From: Gorsachius magnificus
Lineage: Eukaryota > Chordata > Aves > Pelecaniformes > Ardeidae
Assembly (NCBI GenBank): GCA_034008185.1
Contig: CM067095.1
Location: forward strand, 5,378,610 to 5,442,609
Direction of reading: 5' to 3'
DNA length: 64,000 nt
Part shown: one piece after another, positions 1 through 13,680 of the stretch
Numbering within the stretch: position 1 is the stretch's first letter
Layout of the letters: each line of letters starts with the position of its first letter
Translations under genes and position numbers: made by a program
The notes under the pieces: model-generated
What the model saw: the letters and a program-made list of their open reading frames with translations, nothing else
Database searches by the model: none
Told to the model about the DNA's origin: nothing

Positions 1-3000
1 TGACACCACAGCAAAACTGAAGAAGGGAGGAAAGTTAGGCTTGTTGTAAAAGAAACTTGCCAAGACAGCGTATGTCTGTGCTTGGAGCTGCAATGGAAGC
101 GATTTCACTAATCTGCCTCGCAGCCCACTTTCTCATTCTGTGTGATCCTTTAGTGGGGTTGCAAGCTTGTTTGATCGCTTCACCTGAGGATCAAATAAGC
201 AGAGGGCTGACTGGGTGTTTTTTCTGCAGTTGGCAGAAAACGGAGGTGAGAGAGAGCAAGCGAGTGAGTTTTTATTAAGAACAGAGAGATTAATGCACCC
301 AAATTTAATTGGAATTGCACAAGCAGGCGAGAGGTGTCAAGCTCTGAGTTCGTGCATAGATTATGTGGGTGTCCTAGGTACTACATTTTGAACATCTGCA
401 GCCGTGACTATCTCAGCCTTGTACTTTGGTCGTCGCTATGAGTTTTCGTGTTGGTTACCGGTACTGTACATCCTTATTTCCATGGTACATCCTTCTGCCC
501 TTTGCCTCATTGCACTGCACCACTCCCCTTGAAAGGCTGTGTGCAGACAGAAGCAATGCAGGGACCTTGCCCATGACGTGCTTTCCCCTCAGCTCCAACA
601 CACACCAGTATCACACCCGTGCCCTTACCACAGCCTGGAGAGAAGCCCCTTCCCTGAAGCAAACTTAGGCCAACTGCTGGTCATGTCTGAAGCCTGGTGG
701 TTTTTTGGGTGAGCAATGCTGGAGTGCAGCAGCTGGCCATGCAGGGCAAAGTGGGAGCCCAGAGGTCGTTAGCACGCTTCTAATGAGCATGGGCACTCTT
801 ATGTCAATGTGGTGTTAATTGGGATCCATGTTGTTCTGCTGGAAGGCCAATTCAATGGCTCAACACAGGAAGATTACGTTAACTTCAGCCACTGGCATCC
901 ACGTTATTCAGGCAAGAAGAAACCATGTGTGCAACCTGGAGTCTCAGCCTGCATCCCACGCCTGACAAGGTCTCATTTCTCAGGCCCTGATTCATTTTGT
1001 GGCTGTCTCTTCTCCAGGTGAAGGCCTTAGGGCTGCACAGCCCTTCCTGAAGAAATTACACCTGATTCCAGCCAGGCTGCTGAAGGGTTGAGGCTGGTAG
1101 AGTCAGCACTGCAAATTGTGGGCTGCTACTGCTCAAAGAAGGTAATCGGTTTTAAGCCCATTCATTACCTTCTCACATGAGCATCGCCCTTTGACAAAAC
1201 CTCATGCCTTTGGTTCAGGTTATTCCTGTAAGGCTGGAGTTTAGCGATGGCCACGGGCAAAGCTGGGCCTGGAGATGGGTTTCGTATCCTTTCCTCGCCT
1301 TGGCTGCGCTCGGGGACCTTCCCCAGCAGCACCAGTGGGCTAAGGAGCCCACCCTCACTCCGAGGATTGTGCTGTGCTAGGAAAAATGCTTCTGGCTCTT
1401 CTCATGTGTATTTGGGGCAGAAAGGAGGTGTAGTTTAGATTAGAGCACTGCAGGCTTTATCAGTGTTTATCAGTGTAGGAGTTCTGCTCCATGTAGCATA
1501 ACAGCCTCAAGTCCTTTTAAACCCTGACATCAATATGTGGTGATAAGATAACACTGGTTATCCTGTACCGGTTGCTCTAGATAAGATAAACCCTTTTATG
1601 CTTTAAAACAGGACTCAAAGTTTCTGCTATGTTTTCTTTTCCTTTTAACGTAGCAAACTCCAGAAACATTTTATTTCTGAGGGAGTAGTATTTATAAGAG
1701 CAGATAAAAATAGTACATATCATAAATAAGACTTTCCAAACTTGCCCAAGGAGCATTAAACATTTTGTTTCAAAGACTAAATAGAAATGAGCTAATAAGA
1801 GGTAGATTTCAATGTCTCAGAAAATTGTTGGAGTAATTAGAAGCTAAAATTATTCCAAGTAAGTGGTCATGTCTACATTTATTTTGTCAGAAGGTTGTCC
1901 ACACAGTGATATTTCAGCAGCAGTGGATGTTAATTTTAAGGTGGTTGCTTTTAATTAACATGAAGTAACTTTTGTAGAAATATTGCTTGAGACAGCAGTA
2001 CGGGGCATTTCCATTTTGCATTCAAAGCTGGGACTGAATCTCTCTGTAAAAGTCAGTATATCCATAAATCTACAGCACTGACTCTTCAAGTAGAGACTAC
2101 ATCTTTGGAGAATTTAGAGACACATCCATTCATTAGTGAGTTAAAATTAATAACTAGGTCCTTTATGAAATTTAGCACTTTAGTCTTGTTTGTCCCAAAT
2201 GATTTTAACAATGGAGTAACAGACTCTTCACATTTTCCGTATAATTAAAATTAATTGAAATGATGTGCATTAGTTGTAATTAAGCTATGCAGCTAAGAGT
2301 GGTTCTGTCTAATTGCTATGATTATATAGGCTACAAACAAGCTCAAGTAACGAAAGTGGAATTATTGTGACACAAGAACTCAGCTACCCGCCACCTTCCT
2401 GGGGCTGAGGGTCTGCACGGGGGAAGGTTGTTCCCTGGGATGAGGCAGTGCCACCGCAGCAGGAGATGCTTTGGTAACTGAGCTGGCTCAGCTGCCCCTG
2501 TCTTTTAAGTCCATGCTCATGCCCAAAACCTGAACATCAAAGGTTGTCGTTGCACCCTTTGCTCAGCTTTAATACAATGCTTGTGGGGGAGAAACTGAGG
2601 CAGGAACACAGCTCCTGTAAAGCACTGAAGCCTTTGGGGCAGGGTCAGGCACAGCCTGTAAATCACTGAATTAACTGCAAATTTAGCTCCGCGTTCACCA
2701 CCGCATCCCAGGTACCTCAGGCAGCCCCGTACCCCAGTACCAGATGCAGCGCAGGAGCTGCGCAGAATGCAGAAGGTGGCCCCGAGACCATGGTAGCCAA
2801 CTCCTGCTTTTAGCCCTGACGATCTCTGTGTCCCCACGGAAATATTCCATGGCTGCAAAGCACCTCCAGGTCACTTTGTTCAGCTGCTTCACACCAAAAC
2901 TCCCCTCAGCAGTGCTGCAAAGGGACAAGGAAACAAAACAAAAAATCCCCCCACTGCTCCATTAGCTCTTTAAAGTTCAGCTTGAAGTAATCAGGCCTAA

Positions 3001-6000
3001 ATCACAAATTTGTGGTCATTACATAGGTCACTACAGGGTCAGGCTGATGTTGCTTTGGATGTCATACCTGTGCAATCACCTTTTCTTCGTGTGCTCCTCT
3101 TAGTCTTTTCTGAGCAGCATCTGGAAAGTGCAACTCTAATTTTGGGTTTCCTACATTTATAATGCATGGTTTGGGGAATAAAAGATCCCTTATATTATTC
3201 TTTTTTTTTAGTTTTCTGCTTTTCACTGCCTTGTGAATATTGAGCTTCGTTTCAGGGAAAATCCAGGAGAGAATTGTTTGTAGGCTTTTTGGTATGGGAA
3301 TAAAAACAAAGATTCGAACTAATGCTGTTGTAATCTGCCCTCTTGCTACCTGCAGCTGGCTTGTGCATGACGAGCCCCAGAATGCGGGGCTGTATCATGT
3401 CTTGCAGGACATTAGAAAAATGAACATTTCAGCAAGGTTTCAGCCTCTGCAGCGCAAGGGAGGGGGAGGGATATGGCTTAGCTTTAAACTGTTCACATGC
3501 CCACATCTCAGAGCAGAACAGCCCTGCTAAAGCACCCGCCTGGCCCACTGGCAGCGGGGCAGATGCAAAAGTCTGTGCTCAATACACAGCAGGCAACAAA
3601 GAATTATAAACTGCCCAGATGTCCCTCCTTGGAGTGCATTGGGAATGATCAGCAGGGCTGCCAAGCAAAGCTTCTTGGAATGTATAGCACATGGAAACCT
3701 TCCTGCTAATTAATGGGGGATTGGGCTTTGGGCAAGCAACTCCTGAAACATTTCTCCCACCCTGTGTCTTAACTCAGGGCTGGTCTCTGCCGAGGAAGCT
3801 CTGTTTATTCCCATACCCCAAACCCTCCAGATGAGGACGTAACCTTCAGGCATCCACCTTGGACGAAACCTCTTGGCATGCCTCAGCCTGCTCTCCCATA
3901 AGATCCCAGGAATACACTTCCTGCAGTACTGTTCTGTAGCCCAGCACTGCAATATCAATTTTATCCTTGAAAGACTCAGCTCTCTACCTCCAGGCTTAGC
4001 AACATGATTGCAAAAAAATATTTATTCTTTACACATTGGTGTAAATTAGCAACCCTCTTTCACACAAGTGTGGCAATCTGGCCGATTTCCATCTCATCAT
4101 TTCTCTGATTATGTGCATACTGTGAAGTTTAAGGTACAGATTTAGACAGCCCAGGGGTAACCACAGGGCCCATGTGTGCTAGACCTAATGGAGCTGGACT
4201 AATATTATTACAGTGGGGAAGTAGAACCTCTAAAAAAAATCCCCAACCACTCAGGATGGACAAACCATGACATTGCTTGGGAGGTAGGTGGGAGAGTGCA
4301 GGGAAGTGAGAGAAACCATTAACATTTTGCAACATTAGTCAGAAGCCTGGGGACCTGCTATAGCAAATAAAAAGCCCACATAATTTAGTCAAGGGAATTC
4401 AGCCAAAAAAAATTAGAAGTTTCTTTTTTTTCAATGTAATACCTTCTTACTCCATTTAATCTCCAGTTTAGCCATCTGAACAGATAATAGAAAAGTACTA
4501 TGAGATAGGGAATAATCAGAACTGAAGGAGAGAAATAATGCTCCGAAACACACAGGCATGTTCACAAGCAACAGTCATCCAAGATGCCAGAGAAACCAGG
4601 AAGCAAGTAAATCAGGACAAAACCAGATCTTCCTACCCTGTCCCAGGAACCAGGAGGAACCTGCTGTGCATTTCCATCTGGCAGCAACGTAGCCAGCACA
4701 GGATCTGTGTACACAAGATCCCATCAATACCCCCCGGGCTTGCAGAGTCTGTGACTTCCAGTGTCCAGCTATTGCTGCTGGAGAGTTCAAGTCACAAACT
4801 AGGGAGCACGGCATTGGACTGCGGCGAAGGTGCAGCTCTTGCCATTGCCCCAAAGGAAAACTTCAGTTTGGGATTTTGTGTCACTGAAGCCAGGAACCTT
4901 AGCAGGAACAGGGTCAGACTTGGACATCCCATTTATTCTGTTTGCAAGTTAGTATCTTAACTTTTGTACAACTTGGGGCTGTACTTACCAGTCATCTTTG
5001 CTAATAAATATCTTGGAGTGAATAAGGGAGAAAAAAAAAGCAGTGAGGTTTAACCCCTGGCCTAGTCAGGCTGTGGATTTGTACTCTTTTTTTTAGAAAT
5101 TTCAAGAAGCTAAAATTGTTGAAACTCAGGGCTAAAAAAAAATATGTTCAGGTGTAAAAAATAGATTCAGGTGTACATGGTAGCGTGCATCTCATCACTG
5201 CCCTGCCTGTGGGCACCCGCTCACACGCATATTCAAAGCCACAATTTTGCTCCTGTTAAAATCAAAGCCACAAATGAAGATGCCAGATAAGGCCCAATAT
5301 TTCAAACAGAAAATCTCTATCAAGCATTTCTAAAGCTCCGAGTTGCCATCAAAGGAATATGATGGTGAGGAAGTTGGGGGCTTTGGTTTTGCCCCTAGTA
5401 AAATGGAGGTGCAGCTTGGGGGGACATGATGTATGCTGGCATGGGGACAGCAGGCACATGTCTGTCCCAGCCACCCCCCAGGAGCAGAACTTGTCTCCTC
5501 CACTTGCAAAATGGTGCAGTTGCCCAGCCATCGGGATTGCCTTCCTGTCCTCTGCCCAAACAAAAACTTCATTAAAAGGAGAGGCAGGTGGGACACGAGG
5601 TCTAAACTGAGCCATGTGCCTCTGATGGGCACAGGTCCGCAACACAGATGGATTCATGAGGAATAGTACAGATGAGGTTGAGCCTTCAACCATTTCAGGA
5701 GAAGTAAAGAAAAACATCGTACCAAAGCATCTGGGGGGATTTGGGCTGGCTGAACATGAAGCGTGCTGCTGGAGCCCAGCCAGGAAGGGAGTTAGCCCAG
5801 GAGGGCTGCAGAGGGAGCAAGCAGGGCTGGCAGGAGCCCAGCAGCCATCCTGTGGCACGGCCTCAAGGAGAATGAAGCTGCCAGCGATCCCGCTGCTGGC
5901 TAGTATAAATGGAGATAAATTAGAAGTGTATTGCTATTGAAGTGACCTCGTGAGCAAGCCAGAGACACCAGGACAACAAACCCTGCCTACCTGTGCTGCG

Positions 6001-9000
6001 GGACTGGATGTGCAGGTGGCAAATAGGCCAAAGCAACCAAAGCCAAAGCCAGACCTGTCTGGGAAGAGCCAGACCTGCTGGCCAGCTCTGCAGAGTGAGC
6101 GCAGCCGCCCCACGGCTCAGCAGGCAGGCGTGAAAGGGTCTGCTGCAGTCAGGGCGTTTTCCTCAGGCTTTGCAGGATATTTAAAACACCCTCCAAGGTC
6201 AGGCAGGTAATCCTGCTTGCCTGCACACCCTAACCGAGGATACAACTCAAATTTTCAATATCCGCCCTGGTGTGAGCTGAAGAAAACATATTTTTGGACA
6301 TTTCCCTATCAAAACTAAATAAAGGTGGCTAATGTCAAAACCCAGCAACTTAAATAAAGAGGATATCTTTAGATAGTAAAAGGTCTGGATTCCTTAAGTA
6401 TACATGCCTCCCAGTTGATCCTATTTTGTACTCATTTAGTGTTTGGTAGCAAATTTTTCAAAATATCATCTTTGTTTAACACTCTTTAAAAGCTTCTTCA
6501 TGTTCTTTCCCCTTGAAGAATTTCACCTGAACTATGGTGTTTCTAAACACACCCTTGCTAAGCTGTTTGGGCCTTTGGTATCTAGGCTTTCCAGAAACAA
6601 ATATTGCCTGTCTTCCTCACGCTACTCCCTTGTCCTACCCAAAACATCGAATACCTCTTAAAAGTAATCGAGAAGCCACAGCAACTCCTGGCAGGAAGCT
6701 GCTGAGCTGTTATCCAGAAGCCTGACCGGCATTATTTGGAACAGATGCTCTTTCAGCTTTCTAATTTTCAGCCAAAAACAATGGCAGTAAGTAAAAGTAA
6801 AGCTGTAGGTCAAAGGAAGGCTAAACTGTATGAGAATCATGTGAAAATATTTTTGATTTCACACATCCTCTCATTTACAGCACACGCTTCTGAAATGATC
6901 TGTGAACCCTGACGTGCAGCTGCAGGTTTGGCCTCCACATCCATGGCCTGGATTTGCCACCAGCCAGGGCTCACCAGGAGAAGCCAAGCACAGGGTCACC
7001 CCCCGCTGGAGCCCTGGACCAACTGTGCCACCGGAAGAAACCCCGGTGCCTCCCTGGGCTGGGGAGATGGGCCAGACCTAAGGACCTGTTGCTGCCTGTA
7101 CCCCCCATCAGCCCATGAGGGGGCAGTAGGTGACATTATTGCAGTCAGCCAGCACATGGCTGTGTAAAACCTTTTGGGCTTACACCCTTGAGCCAAGAAC
7201 AGTCACCAATGTAGACAAAGAGGTGACAGTCTGCTCACCTGCATGGCCCTCTCAGCACCCAGGGTCTGGCACGGCTTCGGGGAGGCAGGTCCTGTCCTTG
7301 GGGGACCCCAGGGCTGCACGGGACAGGGCACAGGGCCACAGGCTGCAAAGCAGAAAGCAGCTTTCAGTTATTAGGGCCAGGCAGGCAAATTTTGGTCTCC
7401 CCAGCTGAACGAAGGGGTCCACTGGGCTCCTGCCATCCCTCCCCATTGCTGGGCATGCTCAGTTTAACAGAGCTCAAGAAACGAGCAAGTTTCAGGAAAT
7501 AAATGTTTTCAGTCTCTCTTTTTTATTGCCTGTAAAATAGCAGGAGGCTTTCAAAGCAACAGCAAATCCTGTTAAAAAAAGTAGAGAAAATTAAAGAAAT
7601 GTTTCTTGTCTCAGATCCAGCCCTTTTCACCTTAACTTTCCATCATAGTGCATAAAACTTCTGTATATTTTGGCAGAGCAGAGAAACAGCTTTTCCCCCT
7701 TCTCTTCCTTGCACAGCTCAGGAGCTCAGAGAGCTTTAAAACAGAGTTTTGCACAAACACAGAATGGCCAGATAATAGAGCAAGAAAACAGCATTAAACT
7801 TTGTAGACAATCAACTTTATTCTGTGCACAGCAGCCAGTTTCTCCTGCTCTCAGCAGAAATAAAAATTTACAAGTGTTCTGGGAAAGCATTAAAAGCCAA
7901 ACACGTCCAGACAAAGTCTAGTGCAAACTACTTGGAAATAGATCTGTGCATCACCTTCTGAAAGGCTCATTCCAGCTGTGCTGGTGTAGCCAAGCTGACG
8001 GCAGCCAAAACAAATACACCCTGAGAGTTCAGGATGGGATTTGAGGGTTGGGATTTTGATACCCATCATCCGCGTGTCCCTGAGCAGCAGTTGCAGTTCT
8101 CTGCTCTTCTGAATGATCTGATCAAAGACCTTTTCTGCATCGTCGCTTGCACGCTGCCACAGAGGAAGGATGCCTACGTATTTGGGAGAAAATGGAACCT
8201 CCGCAGCACCGGGAGGAAAAACCCAGCTATTAAAGAGAAGGGATCAAAGATAAGAGGATAGGATGCATTCACAGGCACACACCCCAGCCCTTTCCATAGG
8301 GAGCACATTAGGTTTGCTGTACTCTCTTATTGCACCGAGTGTCATCTTCCAAGCATAGCAAATAACATTTTCATAAAGCACTGCTTTTAATCAAGCACAA
8401 CCTTCCCATCCCCAGAGGAGCTATCTGGAGTCTATCCCTTTTTTCTACTGTTCTTTTTTGCCCCCTTTTAACTCCCTCCCTTAGAGGCTTGTGCCTCCAG
8501 CAAGGAGGGCTCCATGTGGTTCCCTTCGGACCTCATTAACACAGGTCCATCCATCAGGGCCACGAGGCTGAGCGCAAGATGCATGGTGCCCGTGGTCCCC
8601 CGGGACCGAGCACGCAGCCCGTGCGCAGGGCTCGGCTGCCGCGTAGCAATGCATTAATAACCACGGTGCTCACGTGAAAACGCAGTGTGGTACCCGATTA
8701 TACAGCCCCACGCATGCTGGGACACTTTAAGCAGGACGCCAGTCTTGATGGAGCAGTGGGATCCAGCAAGCCTTGTGCTTACACAGTATATTAAAAACAC
8801 TACTTATACTTCAGTGTCATCCAAACAGAGTGGGTTATTTGCATACCCTGTCACTGTTGTAGCTGGGGTCAGAGGCTGAGGTGTCTGGATTGAAGCCACC
8901 TAGAGCACATTTCAGAGTATCAGTCCAAAACAATACTCTTATTACTGCAGTAAGGGAGACCAGTCCCTTTCCAAGCACCAGCTCCATGACCTCATGCGTG

Positions 9001-12000
9001 ATCACCGGTGAGCCTGTCGACCGGCCAGCAGCTTGCGCGGGTGAGAGCAAGACAGCTTCTCAAACAGTCAGATGGTCACTTCCTGCATGGCGGGTGCTTT
9101 CTATCCAACACAAAGAGAAAAGCTTTCCAAATATGTTTGTTTCTTTAGCAAGTCCTAATGCTTGGGGCAAGGGGTTGAATCCCTCTCCCATGCACAGTCT
9201 GCAGTCAGGAAGTGCCCCGGAATAGAAGGGCAGAGCCTTTCACCATCAGCTGTACAGAGGACAGGACTGATGTCTGATGAGAGCAGCCAAGGAGCACCGG
9301 TAGAAGCACAATTTTAGCTACACACGGAGTGCTGCTGGCCAGGTTTACCTGTCCTCATGGCTGGCTCTGGGCAGAACCCATCATACCTGAATCCCGGAGC
9401 ACAAGGACTGATCAGGAATGTAGTAGACTGAAGGCTTTTGCTCTCAGGTGCAAATGGTTCATTATGGCCTTTCTCAGACTGTGCTGATGAGAGGAATCAT
9501 TCTTCACTGATGAGAAATCCTGCATTTTCTTCTCAGGGAGAACACAGCTTTGTTCCCTTCCCCCATTTAATAATGCACAATTTATCAGGCTAAATTGGTG
9601 AGCCTGGTAGCAAGTGATTCAAATCAACTTCAGCAGCTATGAGCAATCACATATACTTGAAGAAACCCACTTATACCACTTTCTGCAAAACCTGAGGAAA
9701 GCTGGCTACGAATGTGCTACCATAGCCCATTAATGCTTAAGAAAACCCATTTAAATGAACCTCTAATGGCTGATTGAGTCTTCTATAACGAAACTCCATA
9801 AATAGTCAGCTCCTTCCCTTCAGGCTGGGCAGGCCAAGTGCCTCTCTGGCTCTCTTGCTAGCTGTGGGTAGGAAAAGCAAATGGATGGAAGGACAACTGC
9901 ACTGTGGGGAGAAAGGAGGGAAGCCTCCTGCTTTTTCAAGGGCTGACACTCTCAGACAGCCTCACCAAGAAGGTCACAAAGTGCTAAGTCTCACCTGTGT
10001 CTCCTGATACTATAGGAAACAGGTTTTTGGACTGCAGTGACCACGGTGCATAGAAGAGCTGTCTCACCCTTTCCTCCCACACACAGCACAAAGGCATCTG
10101 AAGATGCAGGGAGGAAAGGCTGAAGTCTCATGCAATTTTGCAGGCTTACTGTGTCCTTGTTTTCATAGGAGACCTGCCAGGCCACATTGGCAGCTCAGTT
10201 GATGGAGCCCTTCCCTTAACTTGCCACAGAGTCAGTGACCCAGCAAAGGGCACTAAACCCCTGAGGGTGCTCCGAGCCCTGATGATGAGCAGAAAAGCCT
10301 CTAGCACAGAGTTACTGTGATGGCACGGAGGGCACTTAATCCTTGGTGACTGGTCTACATTTCACCTTGGGGTCAAGACTGCCCTACCCAGCTCATTTAC
10401 ACTTTTCCCTTCTAGTGAGGGCCAAGCATTTTCTTAGCTCCAAATAAACCTTGTTAACAAAACAACAGTGTTTCACTGCAAAGAATAATGCATGGTCTTG
10501 TGGGCCCATCCAAGGTGTATTCAACATCAGCTCAGCTGGGCTTTCTGGCTGAGCTCTCTCTGGAGAGCCTAAAAAAGTTAACCTTCTCCAGACTGCAAAC
10601 CCAAACATTTCTCCACTAGCAAAAAAAGCATTTCTGTGTCTCCCTATAGCCCACATTAGCCCAACATTTTAAACCTGCCCAAAATTGGAAAGGCTGCATA
10701 GACTGAAGGTCAGGAGGGAGAGGGGAAGGCCATCCTTGCCAAACTTAACCGCTTACCTGGCCTCTTCTTGTCTCCTGCTCCTGCCTGTCCTTGGGGGCAG
10801 CGGTGCGGTCAGCAGGGAGCTGCCTTGCCCCAACAGCCTGTTTCAGTGCATAGCAGGTCCCCACGCTCAGCAAAACATAGGAAACAAATGGCCACAAGCC
10901 ACCTAAAAGCATTTACATGCTAACCACCCACCTCCCCTTCAAAGCAGCATGAGCCCAACTAGGAAATACCCCCTTGCTCTAGAAAGAAGGGATGTTGCTC
11001 CCTCCCCATCCCCATCCTGATGACTCCCAGGTGCCTCTGTTTTGGCCAGATTGGCCCTTGCCGGCAGCTGGGGGGGGGGTTGCCAGACACTGTGTCTGCA
11101 CGCAACTGGCAATGGGATCCCAAAAGCCTGGGCTGTGGCACAGAGCCTTCTCCTGAGCCTGGCTTTCCTGTGCCCTCCCTGAGCAACAACCACCAGCCCC
11201 GGTGGTCCCAGAGGACTCGCGTCGCCCTGCTCGAGACGTGGGTGGCTGTCGGGGTGGAGATGGGGCACTGCGATCAGTGTGCCTGGGCCCTTGAGCCTGG
11301 AAAGGCTGCGGGTGCCTCTGGAAAATGAGAACTGTCCTCCTGTCGCTGCTTTTGTAGCAGCAACTGCTGCGCCGAGATAAAAGCTTTTGTTTGCCTTTTC
11401 TCTCCTACATTCCTAATCTCCCTCCGTGCTGGTCTCCCCTATAGTCCATCAAGCACTTTTAATCTCTAATTGCATATGACTGATGAGCCTGAACTCCATA
11501 CACGGCGTTGCCAAGAACCATTTTATTTTCAGAGCCTGCTTTAGCTCTTTAGGCCAGTCATAACACACTGCAGGACCATTAAGAGTTTATAGTTTGTATA
11601 CATAACACCCTCGGAGTACCAGAGGGTGGTTTATCCAAACAGAAAAGAATTGAGATGAATGAATGCAGAAATGACTTTTGGCCAGGAAATACTTTAATTT
11701 TAATTAGGGGGGAAGGGGGCGAGAGAGGAATGAAGAGGCTTTCTTCTCTCACAAAAGACAAGACTAATGAGTTTACAGCTGCAGGCGCTGACCTTGGAGC
11801 ATCCCGTATAATGCTAGTGCTGAAATGTTTGGATGTGATGCTAGACCCGATAACCTTGCTTCTAAAGGGAAGAAATAAAGGGAAATGGCTGAATGGGGAG
11901 GGATTCATTTCATGGGGCTGTACGGATGTATTTATTTTTCCCCCTCTCACATTCCCGTTCAGCTGCCTTTGGCGACACAGCCGTTCGCCCAGCTGCCGAG

Positions 12001-12400
12001 CTTCCTATGGGCCTCATCTATTTTGCAGAAAAAAATAGTTACGGCAGTTTTCCCATATTTAGGGCCCTCCCACATCCCAAAGCCCCTCTTGCAAGCCCCC
12101 ACCTCTCTGGAGCCTGTGGCTGGAGGGAAGCGGGTGCCAGAGCCTGAGGGAGCCCCAGCACAGGGCAGCCCGGGCACGAGGGAAGACGCAGCTGGGGCTT
12201 CTGATGCAGTGGCTCAAAATAGGCTGAAAGCCTGAAATTTTCCTTGCTTGGCACAGATGTCGCCACCGGCTTCACTTGGTCAGTGGCTTGTGCTGTTTGA
12301 GCTTGTGCCAGCACCCGTGGCGCTGGGCTCACAGTTGTCGTCCCCCCGCCCAGGAGGCTCCCTCTGGACCTCCTTCCCTCTCTCCCAGGAGGCCAACCCT
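1..12400. other. Intergenic sequence downstream of FBRSL1, distal part
   Basis: No gene recognised on either strand. Short open frames are numerous but lack domains, consistent codon bias or supporting splice sites. A GATA-motif cluster at 1458-1589 and an AT-rich, homeodomain-motif-rich stretch at 1834-2290 stand out. A small CpG-dense patch lies at 8560-8645. 11,400-12,060 is AT-rich, unique-looking and could be conserved non-coding DNA. If synteny with mammals holds, LRCOL1 and P2RX2 would lie further left. Confidence 0.7.
1458..1589. promoter_or_regulatory. Cluster of seven GATA motifs
   Basis: GATAA or its complement TTATC occurs at 1458-1462, 1468-1472, 1542-1546, 1547-1551, 1558-1562, 1580-1584 and 1585-1589, several within the better WGATAR context. 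Chance expectation in 132 bp is about 0.3. This suggests a GATA-factor-bound element; target gene unknown. Confidence 0.45.
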
Positions 12401-12994
12401 ACCCTGGGCTGCATCAAAAGCAGCATGGCCAGCAGGGCGAGGGAGGGGATTCTTCCTCTCTGCTCCGCTCTCGTGAGACCCTGCCTGGAGCACTGCGTCC
12501 AGCTTTGAGGCCCCCAACAAAGGCCTTGGACCTCTTGCAGTGGGTCCAGAGGAGGCCACGAAGATGATTTGAGGGCTGGAGCACCTCTCCTATGAAGACA
12601 GGCAGAGAGAATTGGGGTTGTTCAGCATGGAGAAGAGAAGGCTCTGGGGAGACCTTATAGCGGCCTTCCAGTACCTGAAGGGGGCCTACAAGAAAGCTGG
12701 AGAGGGACTTTTTAGAAGGGTGTGTAGTGACAGGACAGAGGGTAATGGCTTTAAACTGAAAGAGGGTAAATTTAGACTGGATTAAGGAAGAAATTCTTCA
12801 CTATGAGGGTGGTGAGGCACTGGAACAGGTTGCCCAGGGAAGCTGTGGATGCCCCATCCCTGGAAGTGTTCAAGGCCAGGTTGGAAGGGGCTTTGAGCAA
12901 CCTGGTCTAGTGGAAGGTGTCCCTGCCTATGGCAGGGGGGTTGGAACTAGGCGATCTTTAAGGTCCCTTCTAACCCAAGCCATTCTATGATTCT
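12401..12994 (+). mobile_element. CR1 LINE fragment, 5'-truncated, forward orientation
   Basis: About 590 bp starting GGGCTGCATCAAAAGCAGCA, through GAGACCCTGCCTGGAGCACT and AGAAGGCTCTGGGGAGACC, to the 3' end CCATTCTATGATTCT. This is the longest CR1 piece in the window and covers the ORF2 end and the 3' noncoding region; the ORF is broken by stops. Confidence 0.96.
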
Positions 12995-13651
12995 CCTGCC
13001 CTGGCAGCGTCACTGCACAGAGACCCCTGTCCAGGCGTGGTGCAGAAATGGAGCCACCTGCCCGCCGGGCCGTGAGCTGACATGAGTTGTCAGTGGGGTC
13101 TTCCTGGGGCGCGTGCTGGAGCAGCAGCAACGCAGTCCTGTGCAGCCCTGGACTCCCTCCTCCTGGGGGGCACGGCCGCTGGTGAGTGCTGTGGCTCATG
13201 CTGGGCTGATCCTGGGCCTCCATCCCTTGGCACCGTGCTGACTTCATGAAGGGTGCAGCTTGCACGTCTTCCAAAAATTGCAGAGCTGCTGCCCCCAGCT
13301 CCCTCCCTAGCCCATCGCCTCCGGGCTGGGGGCATCAGCCATAAAGTCTCCCAGCAGCTTCCAGGCACCCTGGTATCTCCTTCCTCCCCTGGAACTCTTT
13401 CCGCAGCGCCATAGAGCATCATCTGGCCCTGCAGCAACTCCCACGGATGCTGCCACGCTACAGCCGTGGCGATGATTAAACTCCCGTGCCACAGCGTGAA
13501 GCTGCTGTGAGCGGTTGTGGCTGTGAAGCCAGTTTTGCCTCTGGGGAATCGACACCCCCTGTCCTGCTGAGTCGGCAGCCAGACGGGCTGAAACAATAGT
13601 GCAAGTTAATGGAGCAAAACAACCATCGGTGTTTCCTATTAAAAGTATTTT

Positions 13652-13680
13652 TATGATGATGATTATTATTAATATTATAT
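13652..13680. repeat. AT-rich (GAT/ATT)n trinucleotide tract
   Basis: Plus strand reads ATGATGATGATTATTATTAA and then AT-rich sequence. It produces the isoleucine run in the minus-strand open frame and marks that frame as non-coding by origin. Confidence 0.8.

Noticed and set aside
5349..5858. 169-codon minus-strand frame in intergenic DNA
   Set aside because: No domain, no splice context, overlaps other open frames on both strands in GC-moderate sequence.
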